Source of the DNA: Bacillota bacterium
GTDB lineage: Bacteria > Bacillota > UBA4882 > UBA8346
Assembly: GCA_023436305.1 (NCBI GenBank)
Contig: JAEZJQ010000116.1
Coordinates: forward strand, 1 to 15,499
Length of the DNA stretch: 15,499 bases
Reading direction: 5' to 3'
The notes beneath the pieces were generated by a model. It had not been told where the DNA came from. It saw only the letters and a program-made list of their open reading frames with translations, and did no database searches. Shown piece after piece: positions 4,576 through 13,234 of the stretch. The translations under genes were made by a program, and so were the position numbers. The number at the start of each line of letters is the position of its first letter. Position 1 is the first letter of the stretch.

Positions 4576-7500
4576 TTGGTTCAAACTGCTGCAAAGCAAC
4601 GGCAAAGGCAAAGATTTAGTTTTGGTAAAATTCATGAAATATTAGACATGCCTAATCTAATCGAAATTCAACAACGCTCCTATCAATGGTTTTTGGATGA
4701 AGGCTTGAATGAAATGTTCCGGGACATTTCGCCAATTCAAGATTTTACCGGTAACCTGGTATTGGAATTTATCGATTATGCATTAGGCGAGCCCAAGTAT
4801 CCCGTGGATGAATGCAAGGAACGGGATGTTACTTTTGCTGCTCCATTAAGAGTAAGGGCGCGTTTAATTAATAAAGAGACCGGTGAGGTTAAGGAGCAGG
4901 AAGTCTTTATGGGGGACTTCCCTTTGATGACCGAAAAAGGTACTTTCATTATTAATGGCGCCGAACGGGTTATTGTGAGCCAGTTAGTCCGGTCGCCCGG
5001 GGTATATTTTCAAAAAACGCAGGACACCTCGGGGAAAATGCTCTATTCTGCCAGTATTATTCCCAATCGCGGCGCTTGGCTTGAGTTTGAGTTCGATGCT
5101 AATGATATCTTATATGTAAGAATTGATCGCACCCGAAAAGTCCCGGTCACTATATTACTCAAAGCGCTCGGTTTAGGAAATAACTACCAGATAAGCGAAC
5201 TCTTCGACAGTAAAGAAAGCATCAAGAATACTTTAGAGCGGGATAACACCCAGAATGAAGAAGAAGCATTAATTGAAATTTATAAACGGCTTCGTCCAGG
5301 GGAACCTCCCACCGTGGAAAGCGCCCGGACCCTTTTTGAAACTTTATTTTTTGATCCCAAACGTTATGAGCTGGGTTCAGTGGGCCGTTATAAGTTAAAT
5401 AAACAGTTGGGTTTGAATTTTCCGACCCGAAGCACAAACGCAACTGTCAATGAAAAAGGGGAAGAAGTCCCGGGGCAAGAAGCGGTTAAGATTTTAACCA
5501 AGGAAGATATTATCGAAGTGGTCCGTCATTTGTTGGATTTACTGGACGGGATGGGAGATGTCGATGATATCGATCATTTGGGGAACCGTCGTTTAAAACG
5601 GGTTGGCGAACTGCTCCAGAATCAATTCCGGATCGGATTATCGCGGATGGAACGGGTAGTCCGGGAACGGATGACGATTCAAGACGTTGAAGTCATCACC
5701 CCGCAAGCATTGATTAATATCAGGCCGGTGGTAGCGGCCATTAAGGAATTTTTTGGTTCAAGCCAATTATCACAGTTTATGGACCAAACCAATCCATTGG
5801 CGGAGTTAACCCACAAACGGAGGTTATCGGCTCTGGGTCCTGGCGGGTTATCCCGTGAACGGGCGGGTTTCGAAGTGCGTGATGTTCATCATTCCCACTA
5901 CGGACGGATGTGCCCGATTGAGACACCTGAAGGTCCGAACATCGGTTTAATTGGCTCCTTGACAACCTATGCTCGGATTAACGAATATGGTTTTATTGAA
6001 ACTCCTTATCGTAAAGTAATCGATGGTAAGGTTACGGATGAAATCGTATATCTTACCGCCGATGAGGAGGATAAATATATTGTAGCGCAAGCGAATGAAT
6101 CGTTTGATCCGGAGACTCGTAAATTTATTCATAACCGGGTTTCCATCCGGCATCGGGATGACATCCGGGAGGTTCCTTCCAATCAGGTTCAGTTGATGGA
6201 CGTTTCTCCGAAACAACTCGTCAGTATCGCCACCGCTTTAATTCCGTTTTTGGAGAATGACGACGCTAACCGCGCCTTGATGGGATCCAACATGCAACGC
6301 CAGGCTGTTCCGCTTTTAAAAACCGCCGCCCCTTATGTGGGAACCGGAATGGAATATAAAGCCGCGGTTGATTCGGGAGTCGTGGTGCTGGCCAAGAATA
6401 AAGGCGTGGTCAAAAAAGTAACCGGAGATGAAATCCGGATTCAGACCGATCGGGGTACTGAAACTTATAAACTTTTGAAGTTTAAGCGTTCCAATCAAGG
6501 AACTTGCATAAATCAAAAGCCGATTGTTAAGGAAGGGCAGATCGTTGAAGCCGGTGAAGTTATCGCCGACGGTCCTTCCACCGATCAGGGAGAATTGGGT
6601 TTAGGGAAGAATATATTGGTAGCCTTTATGCCTTGGGAAGGTTACAATTACGAAGATGCCATCTTAATTAGTGAAAAACTGGTCATCGACGATGTGTTTA
6701 CTTCGATTCACATCGAAGAGTATGAAGCAGAAGCCCGGGATACGAAATTGGGCGCCGAAGAAATTACCCGGGATATCCCGAATGTGGGTGAAGGCGCTTT
6801 GGATGACTTGGATGAAAGCGGGATCATTCGCATCGGAGCCGAAGTTCGACCGGGTGACATTCTGGTTGGTAAAGTGACTCCGAAAGGTGAGACTGAGCTA
6901 ACCGCTGAAGAAAGGCTACTAAGGGCAATATTTGGTGAAAAAGCCCGTGAAGTTCGGGATACTTCCCTCAGAGTGCCTCATGGTGAGGCAGGACGTATCG
7001 TGGATGTGAAAGTTTTCTCTAGGGAGAATGGCGACGAATTGGCTCCGGGAGTCAACAAACTGGTGAGAGTTTATATCGCTCAAAAACGGAAAATTTCCGA
7101 GGGCGATAAAATGGCGGGTCGTCATGGAAACAAGGGAGTTATCGCCAAGATTCTCCCGATGGAAGATATGCCGTTTATGCCGGATGGAACTCCGGTGGAA
7201 ATTGTCTTGAATCCGCTAGGCGTTCCTTCACGTATGAATATCGGACAGATTCTGGAGACTCATATGGGTTGGGCGGCAAAAGCTTTGGGGATTTATATCG
7301 CCACTCCTGTTTTCGGAGGGGCCGACGAGAATGATGTAATTGAGACCCTGGAAAAGGCTGGTCTTTCAAAAACCGGTAAGACAGTGCTCTACGACGGCCG
7401 GAGCGGGGAACCTTTTGATCATCCGGTAACGGTAGGTTACGTTTATATGTTGAAACTGGCTCACTTGGTTGACGATAAGATCCATGCCCGTTCAACCGGA

Positions 7501-7980
7501 CCCTACTCATTGGTTACGCAACAACCATTGGGTGGTAAGGCTCAATTTGGTGGACAGCGTTTTGGAGAAATGGAAGTTTGGGCTTTGGAAGCCTATGGGG
7601 CGGCCTTTACTTTGCAGGAATTGTTAACTGTGAAATCCGACGATGTAGTTGGGCGAGTAAAGACTTATGAGGCTATTGTCAAGGGCGAGAACGTACCTGA
7701 ACCGGGAGTGCCCGAATCTTTCAAGGTTTTGATCAAAGAATTGCAAAGCTTATGTCTGGATGTGAAAGTATTAACGGAAGAAGCGCAGGAAATCCAGATT
7801 AAAGAAGATGACGAAGATGTGAAAGAAATGGCCAAGGAATTGGGTTTGGAAATTGAATCACCTCGTGAAGCTATATACGATGAGGAAGTTGATGATGGTG
7901 ACACCAGCGATGGGTTTGATGAAGAAGACAGCGAACTTTTAGAGGAAGCCTTTGAGGAGGATTTAACCGAAGAAGCATAA
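4576..7980 (+). CDS. rpoB: DNA-directed RNA polymerase subunit beta
   Basis: The product is a 1134-residue beta subunit, in the range of Firmicute RpoB and without the large E. coli-type insertions. The rifampicin pocket is at residues 394-420 (GSSQLSQFMDQTNPL...HKRRLSALGPGG). D403, H413 and S418, which match E. coli D516, H526 and S531, are all wild type, so no common resistance change is seen. The segment KRKISEGDKMAGRHGNKG and the following LNPLGVPSRMNIGQ belong to the active-centre and beta-prime contact region. The last ~60 residues form a very acidic tail. The start is TTG 4576: AGAGGTGA (4563-4570) lies 5 bases before it. GTG 4567 is inside that site and lacks one of its own. rpoC follows after 100 bases. 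Confidence 0.96.
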   Translation: MVQTAAKQRQRQRFSFGKIHEILDMPNLIEIQQRSYQWFLDEGLNEMFRDISPIQDFTGNLVLEFIDYALGEPKYPVDECKERDVTFAAPLRVRARLINKETGEVKEQEVFMGDFPLMTEKGTFIINGAERVIVSQLVRSPGVYFQKTQDTSGKMLYSASIIPNRGAWLEFEFDANDILYVRIDRTRKVPVTILLKALGLGNNYQISELFDSKESIKNTLERDNTQNEEEALIEIYKRLRPGEPPTVESARTLFETLFFDPKRYELGSVGRYKLNKQLGLNFPTRSTNATVNEKGEEVPGQEAVKILTKEDIIEVVRHLLDLLDGMGDVDDIDHLGNRRLKRVGELLQNQFRIGLSRMERVVRERMTIQDVEVITPQALINIRPVVAAIKEFFGSSQLSQFMDQTNPLAELTHKRRLSALGPGGLSRERAGFEVRDVHHSHYGRMCPIETPEGPNIGLIGSLTTYARINEYGFIETPYRKVIDGKVTDEIVYLTADEEDKYIVAQANESFDPETRKFIHNRVSIRHRDDIREVPSNQVQLMDVSPKQLVSIATALIPFLENDDANRALMGSNMQRQAVPLLKTAAPYVGTGMEYKAAVDSGVVVLAKNKGVVKKVTGDEIRIQTDRGTETYKLLKFKRSNQGTCINQKPIVKEGQIVEAGEVIADGPSTDQGELGLGKNILVAFMPWEGYNYEDAILISEKLVIDDVFTSIHIEEYEAEARDTKLGAEEITRDIPNVGEGALDDLDESGIIRIGAEVRPGDILVGKVTPKGETELTAEERLLRAIFGEKAREVRDTSLRVPHGEAGRIVDVKVFSRENGDELAPGVNKLVRVYIAQKRKISEGDKMAGRHGNKGVIAKILPMEDMPFMPDGTPVEIVLNPLGVPSRMNIGQILETHMGWAAKALGIYIATPVFGGADENDVIETLEKAGLSKTGKTVLYDGRSGEPFDHPVTVGYVYMLKLAHLVDDKIHARSTGPYSLVTQQPLGGKAQFGGQRFGEMEVWALEAYGAAFTLQELLTVKSDDVVGRVKTYEAIVKGENVPEPGVPESFKVLIKELQSLCLDVKVLTEEAQEIQIKEDDEDVKEMAKELGLEIESPREAIYDEEVDDGDTSDGFDEEDSELLEEAFEEDLTEEA

Positions 7981-8080
7981 AGTTCAATATGCCTTAAAGC
8001 GCTTGGGAGGTTGAATCTCTCGAAAGTGGATTTTAAATGGATTAGGCTTTTAAAGAGCTTATCTAAAGGAGGTAAATCAG

Positions 8081-11000
8081 TTGCTGGATGCCAATAATTT
8101 TGATGCATTGAAAATAGGATTAGCTTCTCCGGAACAAATTCGGGCCTGGTCAAGCGGTGAGGTAAAAAAACCGGAAACGATTAACTACCGGACCTTAAAA
8201 CCCGAGCGTGAGGGGTTGTTTTGTGAAAAGATTTTCGGGCCGCAGCGGGACTGGGAGTGTCATTGCGGTAAATATAAACGGGTTCGTTATAAAGGAATTA
8301 TTTGTGACCGCTGCGGTGTGGAAGTAACCCGGTCCAAAGTGCGGCGGGAACGCCTTGGCCATATTGAACTGGCGGCTCCAGTTTCCCACATCTGGTATTT
8401 TAAAGGAATTCCTAGCCGGATGGGTTTGCTGCTGGATATGTCACCACGCCATTTGGAAAAGATTTTATATTTTGCTTCATATGTGGTCATCGATAGCGGA
8501 AATACTCCACTTTTAAAGAAACAGTTATTATCGGAAAACGAGTATCGTGAGTTTCGTGAAAAATATGGTCAAAATTTTAGAGCCTTAATGGGCGCTGAAG
8601 CAATTAAAAAGTTACTAGAAGAGATTGACACCGAAAAGCTGACTGTGGAGCTTAAGAAGGAAGTCAAGGAAGTCAGCGGCCAGCGCAGAATTAGAGCTAT
8701 TCGCCGTTTGGAAGTGGTGGAGTCTTTTCGTAAATCGTTAAGCCGGCCGGAATGGATGATTATGGATGTTGTACCCGTCATTCCGCCGGAACTGCGGCCT
8801 ATGGTGCAGTTGGACGGCGGTCGTTTCGCCACTTCCGATTTGAATGATTTGTACCGCCGGGTGATTAACCGGAATAACCGTTTAAAAAGATTATTGGAAT
8901 TAGGGGCGCCCGACATCATTGTGCGTAACGAGAAAAGAATGTTGCAGGAAGCCGTTGACGCTTTGATTGATAATGGCCGTCGCGGCCGTCCAGTTACCGG
9001 ACCCGGCAACCGGCCTTTAAAATCCCTCAGTGATATGTTGAAAGGGAAGCAAGGGCGATTTCGCCAGAACTTGCTGGGGAAACGGGTTGATTATTCTGGC
9101 CGTTCCGTAATTGTGGTTGGACCTGAATTAAAGCTCCATCAATGCGGGCTACCCCAGGAAATGGCTTTAGAATTATTTAAGCCGTTTGTGATGAAACGGC
9201 TGGTTGACAAAGGCTATGTGCATAATATTAAAAGTGCTAAACGGATGGTGGAACGTCAAAAGACCGAAGTTTGGGATGTGCTGGAAGAAGTCATTCACCA
9301 ACATCCGGTTATGTTGAATCGTGCCCCAACTTTGCACCGTTTGGGGATTCAGGCTTTTGAACCCGTATTGGTCGAAGGGCGGGCCATTCAGATTCATCCA
9401 TTGGTTTGTACCGCCTATAATGCTGACTTTGACGGCGACCAGATGGCGGTTCACGTGCCGCTTTCGGCGGAGGCCCAGGCAGAAGCCAGGATTTTAATGC
9501 TATCCGCTCATAATATTCTTTCGCCGTCCAATGGCCGTCCGATTGCGACGCCAACCCAAGATATGGTTTTAGGGTGTTATTACCTGACCATTCAACGGGA
9601 TAATTGTGAAGGGGAAGGTAAAGTTTTCGGCAATCCCACAGAAGTAATGTACGCTTATACGGTAGGAGCCATTGAGCTTCATGCCAAAATCAAGGTACGT
9701 TTAAGCGGCCAATTCGTGGAAACCACTCCGGGCCGGGTTATATTTAACGACCGAGTGAAACTGGACTTGGACCCGGATCCGGTGGCCAATTTCCAGATTA
9801 CCAATTGCGTCATTGATAAGAAAACTTTGGGTTCGTTGGTGGGGCGTTGTGCCCGTAGCCATACCGTATCCAAAACCGCTGAAATATTAGACCAGATTAA
9901 AAGATTGGGGTTCCGGTTTGCTACCCAATCGGGCACCACCATTGCTATTGATGATGTTACGATTCCACCGGAAAAGAAGGCGATCTTAAGTGAAGCCGAA
10001 AAGCATGTTGAACAGGTGGAGGAACAATTCAAACGAGGTTTGATTACCAGCGAAGAACGATATCAACGATTCATCGATATCTGGACCAAAGCCAAGGAAA
10101 ATGTAACCGAGGCCATGATTAAAGGGCTGGATCGAATCAACCCGGTATATATGATGTCAACCTCCGGAGCCCGGGGTAATACTTCCCAGCTGGCTCAGTT
10201 GGCGGGGATGCGTGGTTTGATGACCGATCCTTCCGGACGGATTATCGATTTACCGATTCGAGCTAATTTCCGTGAAGGTCTGAATGTTTTGGAATTCTTT
10301 ATTTCAACCCATGGCGCCAGAAAAGGACTGGCCGATACCGCTCTACGTACCGCCGATTCAGGCTATTTAACCCGGCGTTTGGTGGATGTTGCCCAGGATG
10401 TAATCGTCCGTGAAGAGGACTGCAAAACTTCCGAAGGAATTAAGGTAGGCGCGATCACCGAAGGCAACGAGGTCATCGAGAAATTACAAGAGAGAATTGT
10501 CGGTCGATTACCTATTGATGACATTTGTCATCCGCAAACCAAAGAGGTACTGGTACGAGCCGGTGAGGAGATCACCGAGGAATTGGCCGAAAAAATCGAA
10601 AAGAGCGGTATTAAAGAAGTCTTGATTCGTTCTGTTCTAACCTGCCGGAGCCGTTATGGAGTATGTATTAAATGCTATGGCCGGAATTTGGCCACCGGTA
10701 AATTGGTGGATGTGGGCGAAGCAGTAGGTATCATTGCCGCGCAATCCATTGGGGAACCGGGAACTCAATTGACTATGAGAACATTCCATACCGGAGGCGT
10801 GGCCGGTGATGACATCACTCAAGGGTTACCCCGGGTCGAGGAGTTGTTTGAAGCCCGTAAACCCAAGGGGCAGGCGTTAATAAGCGAAATCAACGGTGTA
10901 TGTAAAATTAGCGAGGTCAAAGGAATTCGCCGCATCAGTGTGATTGCCGATAGTGGTGAGGAAAAAGTTTATCAGGTTCCATTTGGTTCCCGGATCCGTG

Positions 11001-11533
11001 TTAAAGAAGGAGCTTTGATTCAAGCGGGTGATCTATTAACCGAAGGTTCGGCCAATCCTCATGATATTTTAAAAGTAAAAGGATCTTACGGAGTTCAAAT
11101 GTATCTGGTGGAACAGGTCCAGGACGTTTACCGCTCCCAGGGCGTGGGAATTAACGATAAACATATTGAAGTCGTGGTCCGGCAAATGTTACGGAAACGG
11201 AAAGTAGAAACCTCGGGCGATACCGATTTACTCCCGGGCGGATTGGTGGATGTTTTTGAGCTGGAGGATGAAAATAATAAAGTTGAGGCCAATGGCGGTG
11301 AAGCCGCTACCGCGCGTCCGGTATTGCTTGGAATTACCAAAGCGTCTCTGGCTACGGAAAGTTTCTTATCCGCGGCATCCTTCCAGGAGACAACCCGGGT
11401 GCTTACCGAAGCTTCGATTAAGGGTAAAATGGACCCGTTACTTGGGTTGAAAGAAAATGTTATTATCGGTAAGCTGGTTCCGGCCGGAACCGGGATGTCC
11501 AGGTATCGGAATGTAAAGATAATTACGGATTAA
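8081..11533 (+). CDS. rpoC: DNA-directed RNA polymerase subunit beta'
   Basis: The product is a 1150-residue beta-prime subunit. The N-terminal zinc site has C60, C62, C75 and C78. The catalytic NADFDGD is at residues 447-453, with D449, D451 and D453 holding the Mg ion. A second zinc site is formed by C781, C855, C862 and C865. The bridge-helix and trigger-loop regions (REGLNVLEFFISTHGARKGLADTALRTADSGYLTRRL; GTQLTMRTFHTGG) are intact. The start is TTG, set by AAAGGAGGT (8065-8073) 8 bases upstream; the next residues LDANNFDALKIGLASPEQIRAWS match the family N-terminus. It is co-transcribed with rpoB and closed by a terminator at 11639. At this length it lacks some of the extra sequence of the ~1199-residue Bacillus protein. 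Confidence 0.97.
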   Translation: MLDANNFDALKIGLASPEQIRAWSSGEVKKPETINYRTLKPEREGLFCEKIFGPQRDWECHCGKYKRVRYKGIICDRCGVEVTRSKVRRERLGHIELAAPVSHIWYFKGIPSRMGLLLDMSPRHLEKILYFASYVVIDSGNTPLLKKQLLSENEYREFREKYGQNFRALMGAEAIKKLLEEIDTEKLTVELKKEVKEVSGQRRIRAIRRLEVVESFRKSLSRPEWMIMDVVPVIPPELRPMVQLDGGRFATSDLNDLYRRVINRNNRLKRLLELGAPDIIVRNEKRMLQEAVDALIDNGRRGRPVTGPGNRPLKSLSDMLKGKQGRFRQNLLGKRVDYSGRSVIVVGPELKLHQCGLPQEMALELFKPFVMKRLVDKGYVHNIKSAKRMVERQKTEVWDVLEEVIHQHPVMLNRAPTLHRLGIQAFEPVLVEGRAIQIHPLVCTAYNADFDGDQMAVHVPLSAEAQAEARILMLSAHNILSPSNGRPIATPTQDMVLGCYYLTIQRDNCEGEGKVFGNPTEVMYAYTVGAIELHAKIKVRLSGQFVETTPGRVIFNDRVKLDLDPDPVANFQITNCVIDKKTLGSLVGRCARSHTVSKTAEILDQIKRLGFRFATQSGTTIAIDDVTIPPEKKAILSEAEKHVEQVEEQFKRGLITSEERYQRFIDIWTKAKENVTEAMIKGLDRINPVYMMSTSGARGNTSQLAQLAGMRGLMTDPSGRIIDLPIRANFREGLNVLEFFISTHGARKGLADTALRTADSGYLTRRLVDVAQDVIVREEDCKTSEGIKVGAITEGNEVIEKLQERIVGRLPIDDICHPQTKEVLVRAGEEITEELAEKIEKSGIKEVLIRSVLTCRSRYGVCIKCYGRNLATGKLVDVGEAVGIIAAQSIGEPGTQLTMRTFHTGGVAGDDITQGLPRVEELFEARKPKGQALISEINGVCKISEVKGIRRISVIADSGEEKVYQVPFGSRIRVKEGALIQAGDLLTEGSANPHDILKVKGSYGVQMYLVEQVQDVYRSQGVGINDKHIEVVVRQMLRKRKVETSGDTDLLPGGLVDVFELEDENNKVEANGGEAATARPVLLGITKASLATESFLSAASFQETTRVLTEASIKGKMDPLLGLKENVIIGKLVPAGTGMSRYRNVKIITD

Positions 11534-11638
11534 AAACGTGAAGAGGTAAGAAGAAAATTAAAGAAAATCAACGGTTACCTGTTGTTATTAACCAATGAGA
11601 AGATCCAACGGTTATTTGGTAATTAAAAGGTGATATTG

Positions 11639-11679
11639 GCTCATAACCAGTTAATAAATATGGTTATGGGCTTTTTTAT
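11639..11679 (+). terminator. Intrinsic terminator after rpoC
   Basis: GCTCATAACCA (11639-11649) pairs with TGGTTATGGGC (11661-11671), 11 bp with one G-U pair, followed by TTTTTTAT. It lies about 105 bases after the rpoC stop. It is one-directional, since the other side has no matching T tract for the minus strand. Confidence 0.92.
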
Positions 11680-11882
11680 GGATTTGAATCTCCAATTGAA
11701 CGAGTAGAAAGCAAAGAATCCTTGTCTTAAAGCTGAAGACCCGTTAGCATAAAGTGAAGCTGGGTTTGGCGGAATATTTAGTTGAAATATATATCAAAAA
11801 AGGTTTTTTTTAAACCTAAAAAGATTAAATCAATCGAATATAAATGGTAAATTCAACATAAATAAATTCTACAAATAAATTC
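11680..11882 (+). other. Non-coding, AT-rich region before the L7Ae-like gene
   Basis: No gene is visible here. It contains a small hairpin, AGGTTT (11801-11806) with AAACCT (11812-11817), whose T run lies on the minus-strand side. An 11-base direct repeat AAATAAATTCT (11860-11870 and 11873-11883) runs up to the -35 box of the next promoter. The latter could be an UP element. The rpoC-proximal part (11534-11638) has two copies of CAACGGTTA (11569, 11606). Confidence 0.5.
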
Positions 11883-11911
11883 TTGACACCTTAAATAAAT
11901 GGTGTTAAAAT
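11883..11911 (+). promoter_or_regulatory. Promoter for the str-type operon
   Basis: A perfect TTGACA (11883-11888) lies 17 bp from TAAAAT (11906-11911, 5 of 6), with TG at 11903-11904 as an extended -10. The upstream DNA is AT-rich. Transcription should start near 11918, giving a short leader of about 20 bases before the L7Ae-like gene. It probably drives rpsL, rpsG, fusA and tuf as well, since no terminator is seen among them. Confidence 0.8.
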
Positions 11912-11922
11912 TGGAAGGTGTC
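11885..11922 (+). promoter_or_regulatory. Inverted repeat overlapping the str-operon promoter
   Basis: GACACCTT (11885-11892) is repeated in exact inverse as AAGGTGTC (11915-11922), spanning from the -35 box to about the transcription start. A third half-copy GGTGT lies at 11901-11905. The placement fits an operator, but no regulator is recognised and a chance repeat is possible. Confidence 0.45.
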
Positions 11923-11938
11923 TGATTGAGGTATAATA

Positions 11939-12196
11939 ATGACTCAAGATATTCAAACGATTAAGGAAGCCAAAAACAAGATTATTGGGTTAAAACAAAC
12001 TTTACGGGCAATTCAGCAAGGTAAGATTCAAAAAGTTTATATCGCTAACGATATCGAGGAACATATCCTGCGCCAGATTACAGAGATTTGCCAACAAAAA
12101 ACAGTTCCACTGATTTCAATAAATGTGAACCAGAAAGAATTGGGGCGGATTTGTCAAATCGAAGTCGGCGCCGCGGTCGTTAGTTTGATACAATAA
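11939..12196 (+). CDS. rplGB: L7Ae/YbxF-family RNA-binding ribosome-associated protein
   Basis: This 85-residue protein belongs to the L7Ae/L30e/Gadd45 family. It has the IIGLKQTLRAIQQGKIQKVYIANDIEE start typical of the family (about residues 15-41) and the C-terminal KELGRICQIEVGAAVVSLIQ. It resembles Bacillus subtilis YbxF, as I remember it, which sits at the same place between rpoC and rpsL. YbxF binds kink-turn RNA and associates with the ribosome in growing cells; its exact role is unsettled. GAGGT (11928-11932) lies 6 bases before the ATG. The 15-24 base spacing to rpsL points to one operon. The gene has its own promoter, so it heads the unit. Confidence 0.9.
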   Translation: MTQDIQTIKEAKNKIIGLKQTLRAIQQGKIQKVYIANDIEEHILRQITEICQQKTVPLISINVNQKELGRICQIEVGAAVVSLIQ

Positions 12197-12220
12197 TCAT
12201 CGCAGAAGGGGGTGGACGAT

Positions 12221-12655
12221 ATGCCAACAATTAATCAATTAGTTAAACAGGGCCGGAAAGTTATTACCAAGAAAAGCACCGCTCCGGCACTTGGTTGGGC
12301 TTATAATGTGAACAAGGAACAGATGATTAAAACCGATGGTAGTCCACAAAAACGTGGAGTATGTACCCGTGTTTCAACGGTAACTCCTAAGAAACCGAAT
12401 TCGGCTTTGCGAAAAGTCGCGAGGGTAAGATTGACGAACCGGATGGAAGTAACTGCCTATATTCCGGGCGAAGGTCATAATTTGCAGGAGCACTCGGTAG
12501 TTTTAATTCGGGGTGGCCGCGTTAAGGATCTTCCAGGTGTCCGTTACCACATTGTTCGTGGAACTCTCGATACTGCCGGTGTTCAAAATCGCAAACAAGG
12601 AAGATCCAAATATGGAGCGAAAAAGCCGAAGGCTGCCGCTACTAAGAAGAAGTAA
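12221..12655 (+). CDS. rpsL: 30S ribosomal protein S12
   Basis: The product has 144 residues. It is longer than the E. coli protein (124) because of an inserted stretch near residues 20-40, as seen in Bacillus, and a lysine-rich C-terminus. The decoding-centre loop TVTPKKPNSALRK and the second loop RGGRVKDLPGVRYH are both intact, with lysines at the positions where streptomycin resistance changes arise. In RLTNRMEVTAY the usual glycine of the family is an arginine. S12 controls decoding accuracy at the A site. ATG 12221 is preceded by AAGGGGGTGG (12207-12216). A GTG at 12212 would lie inside this site and is rejected. Confidence 0.96.
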   Translation: MPTINQLVKQGRKVITKKSTAPALGWAYNVNKEQMIKTDGSPQKRGVCTRVSTVTPKKPNSALRKVARVRLTNRMEVTAYIPGEGHNLQEHSVVLIRGGRVKDLPGVRYHIVRGTLDTAGVQNRKQGRSKYGAKKPKAAATKKK

Positions 12656-12675
12656 GAAGTAAGGGGGAATTTCTC

Positions 12676-13146
12676 GTGCCTCGTCGTGGCTCTATTGTTA
12701 AAAGGGAATTGTTGTCTGATCCGGTTTATGGAAGCAAACAGGTAACCCAATTTATTAATCGAATCATGTTGGGTGGTAAGAGAGGCGTTAGTGAGCATAT
12801 TTTTTATAATGCCTTGAATATTATTGGTGAAAAGTCCGGGAAGGACCCAATGGAAGTCTTTCAAACCGCCATTAAAAATGTAATGCCTATCTTAGAAGTC
12901 AAACCCCGCCGGGTTGGTGGAGCAACTTATCAGGTTCCGGTGGAGGTTCGGGCTGACAGGAGAATGGCGTTGGCGATTCGTTGGATCGTTAACTACTCCA
13001 GAGCTCGTGGTGAAAAAACCATGCAAGAAAAATTAGCGGCAGAACTTCTGGATGCTTCTCAAAATGTCGGCGCTTCCATTAAAAAGCGTGAAGATACTCA
13101 TAAAATGGCAGAAGCTAACAAGGCGTTCGCGCACTATCGTTGGTAA
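12676..13146 (+). CDS. rpsG: 30S ribosomal protein S7
   Basis: The product has 156 residues, the normal S7 length. It begins with the conserved MPRRGSIVKRELLSDPVYGS and includes MLGGKRGVSEHIFYNAL, NVMPILEVKPRRVGGATYQVPVEV (about residues 70-94) and RWIVNYSRARGEKTMQEKLAAE. S7 starts assembly of the 30S head by binding 16S rRNA and contacts the E-site tRNA. The start codon is GTG, with AAGGGGG (12661-12667) 8 bases upstream and 20 bases after the rpsL stop. In E. coli S7 represses its own operon; I saw no clear equivalent fold in this very short gap. Confidence 0.97.
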   Translation: MPRRGSIVKRELLSDPVYGSKQVTQFINRIMLGGKRGVSEHIFYNALNIIGEKSGKDPMEVFQTAIKNVMPILEVKPRRVGGATYQVPVEVRADRRMALAIRWIVNYSRARGEKTMQEKLAAELLDASQNVGASIKKREDTHKMAEANKAFAHYRW

Positions 13147-13234
13147 GATTGATTCAAATAAATCGTCGGCATAAATACACATCGTAGATTTTATGAATGA
13201 TGGGTTTTGGTTGAGACTGGTGGAGGTAAGTAAT

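Noticed and set aside
5755..5835. Possible rifampicin-resistance change in rpoB
   Set aside because: All main resistance positions (D403, H413, S418, by analogy to E. coli 516, 526, 531) carry the sensitive residues.
7665..8153. 162-codon reading frame on the minus strand
   Set aside because: It is serine-rich because it lies opposite the acidic rpoB tail codons. It has no ribosome binding site or family likeness and overlaps rpoB and rpoC.
11801..11817. Hairpin before the L7Ae-like gene as a plus-strand terminator
   Set aside because: Bases after it on the plus strand are A-rich. Only the minus strand has a T tract, and there is no minus-strand gene to end.
13193..13234. Upstream ATG for fusA
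   Set aside because: It lacks a ribosome binding site and adds 14 residues not seen in EF-G. TTG 13235 has a strong site and the family N-terminus.
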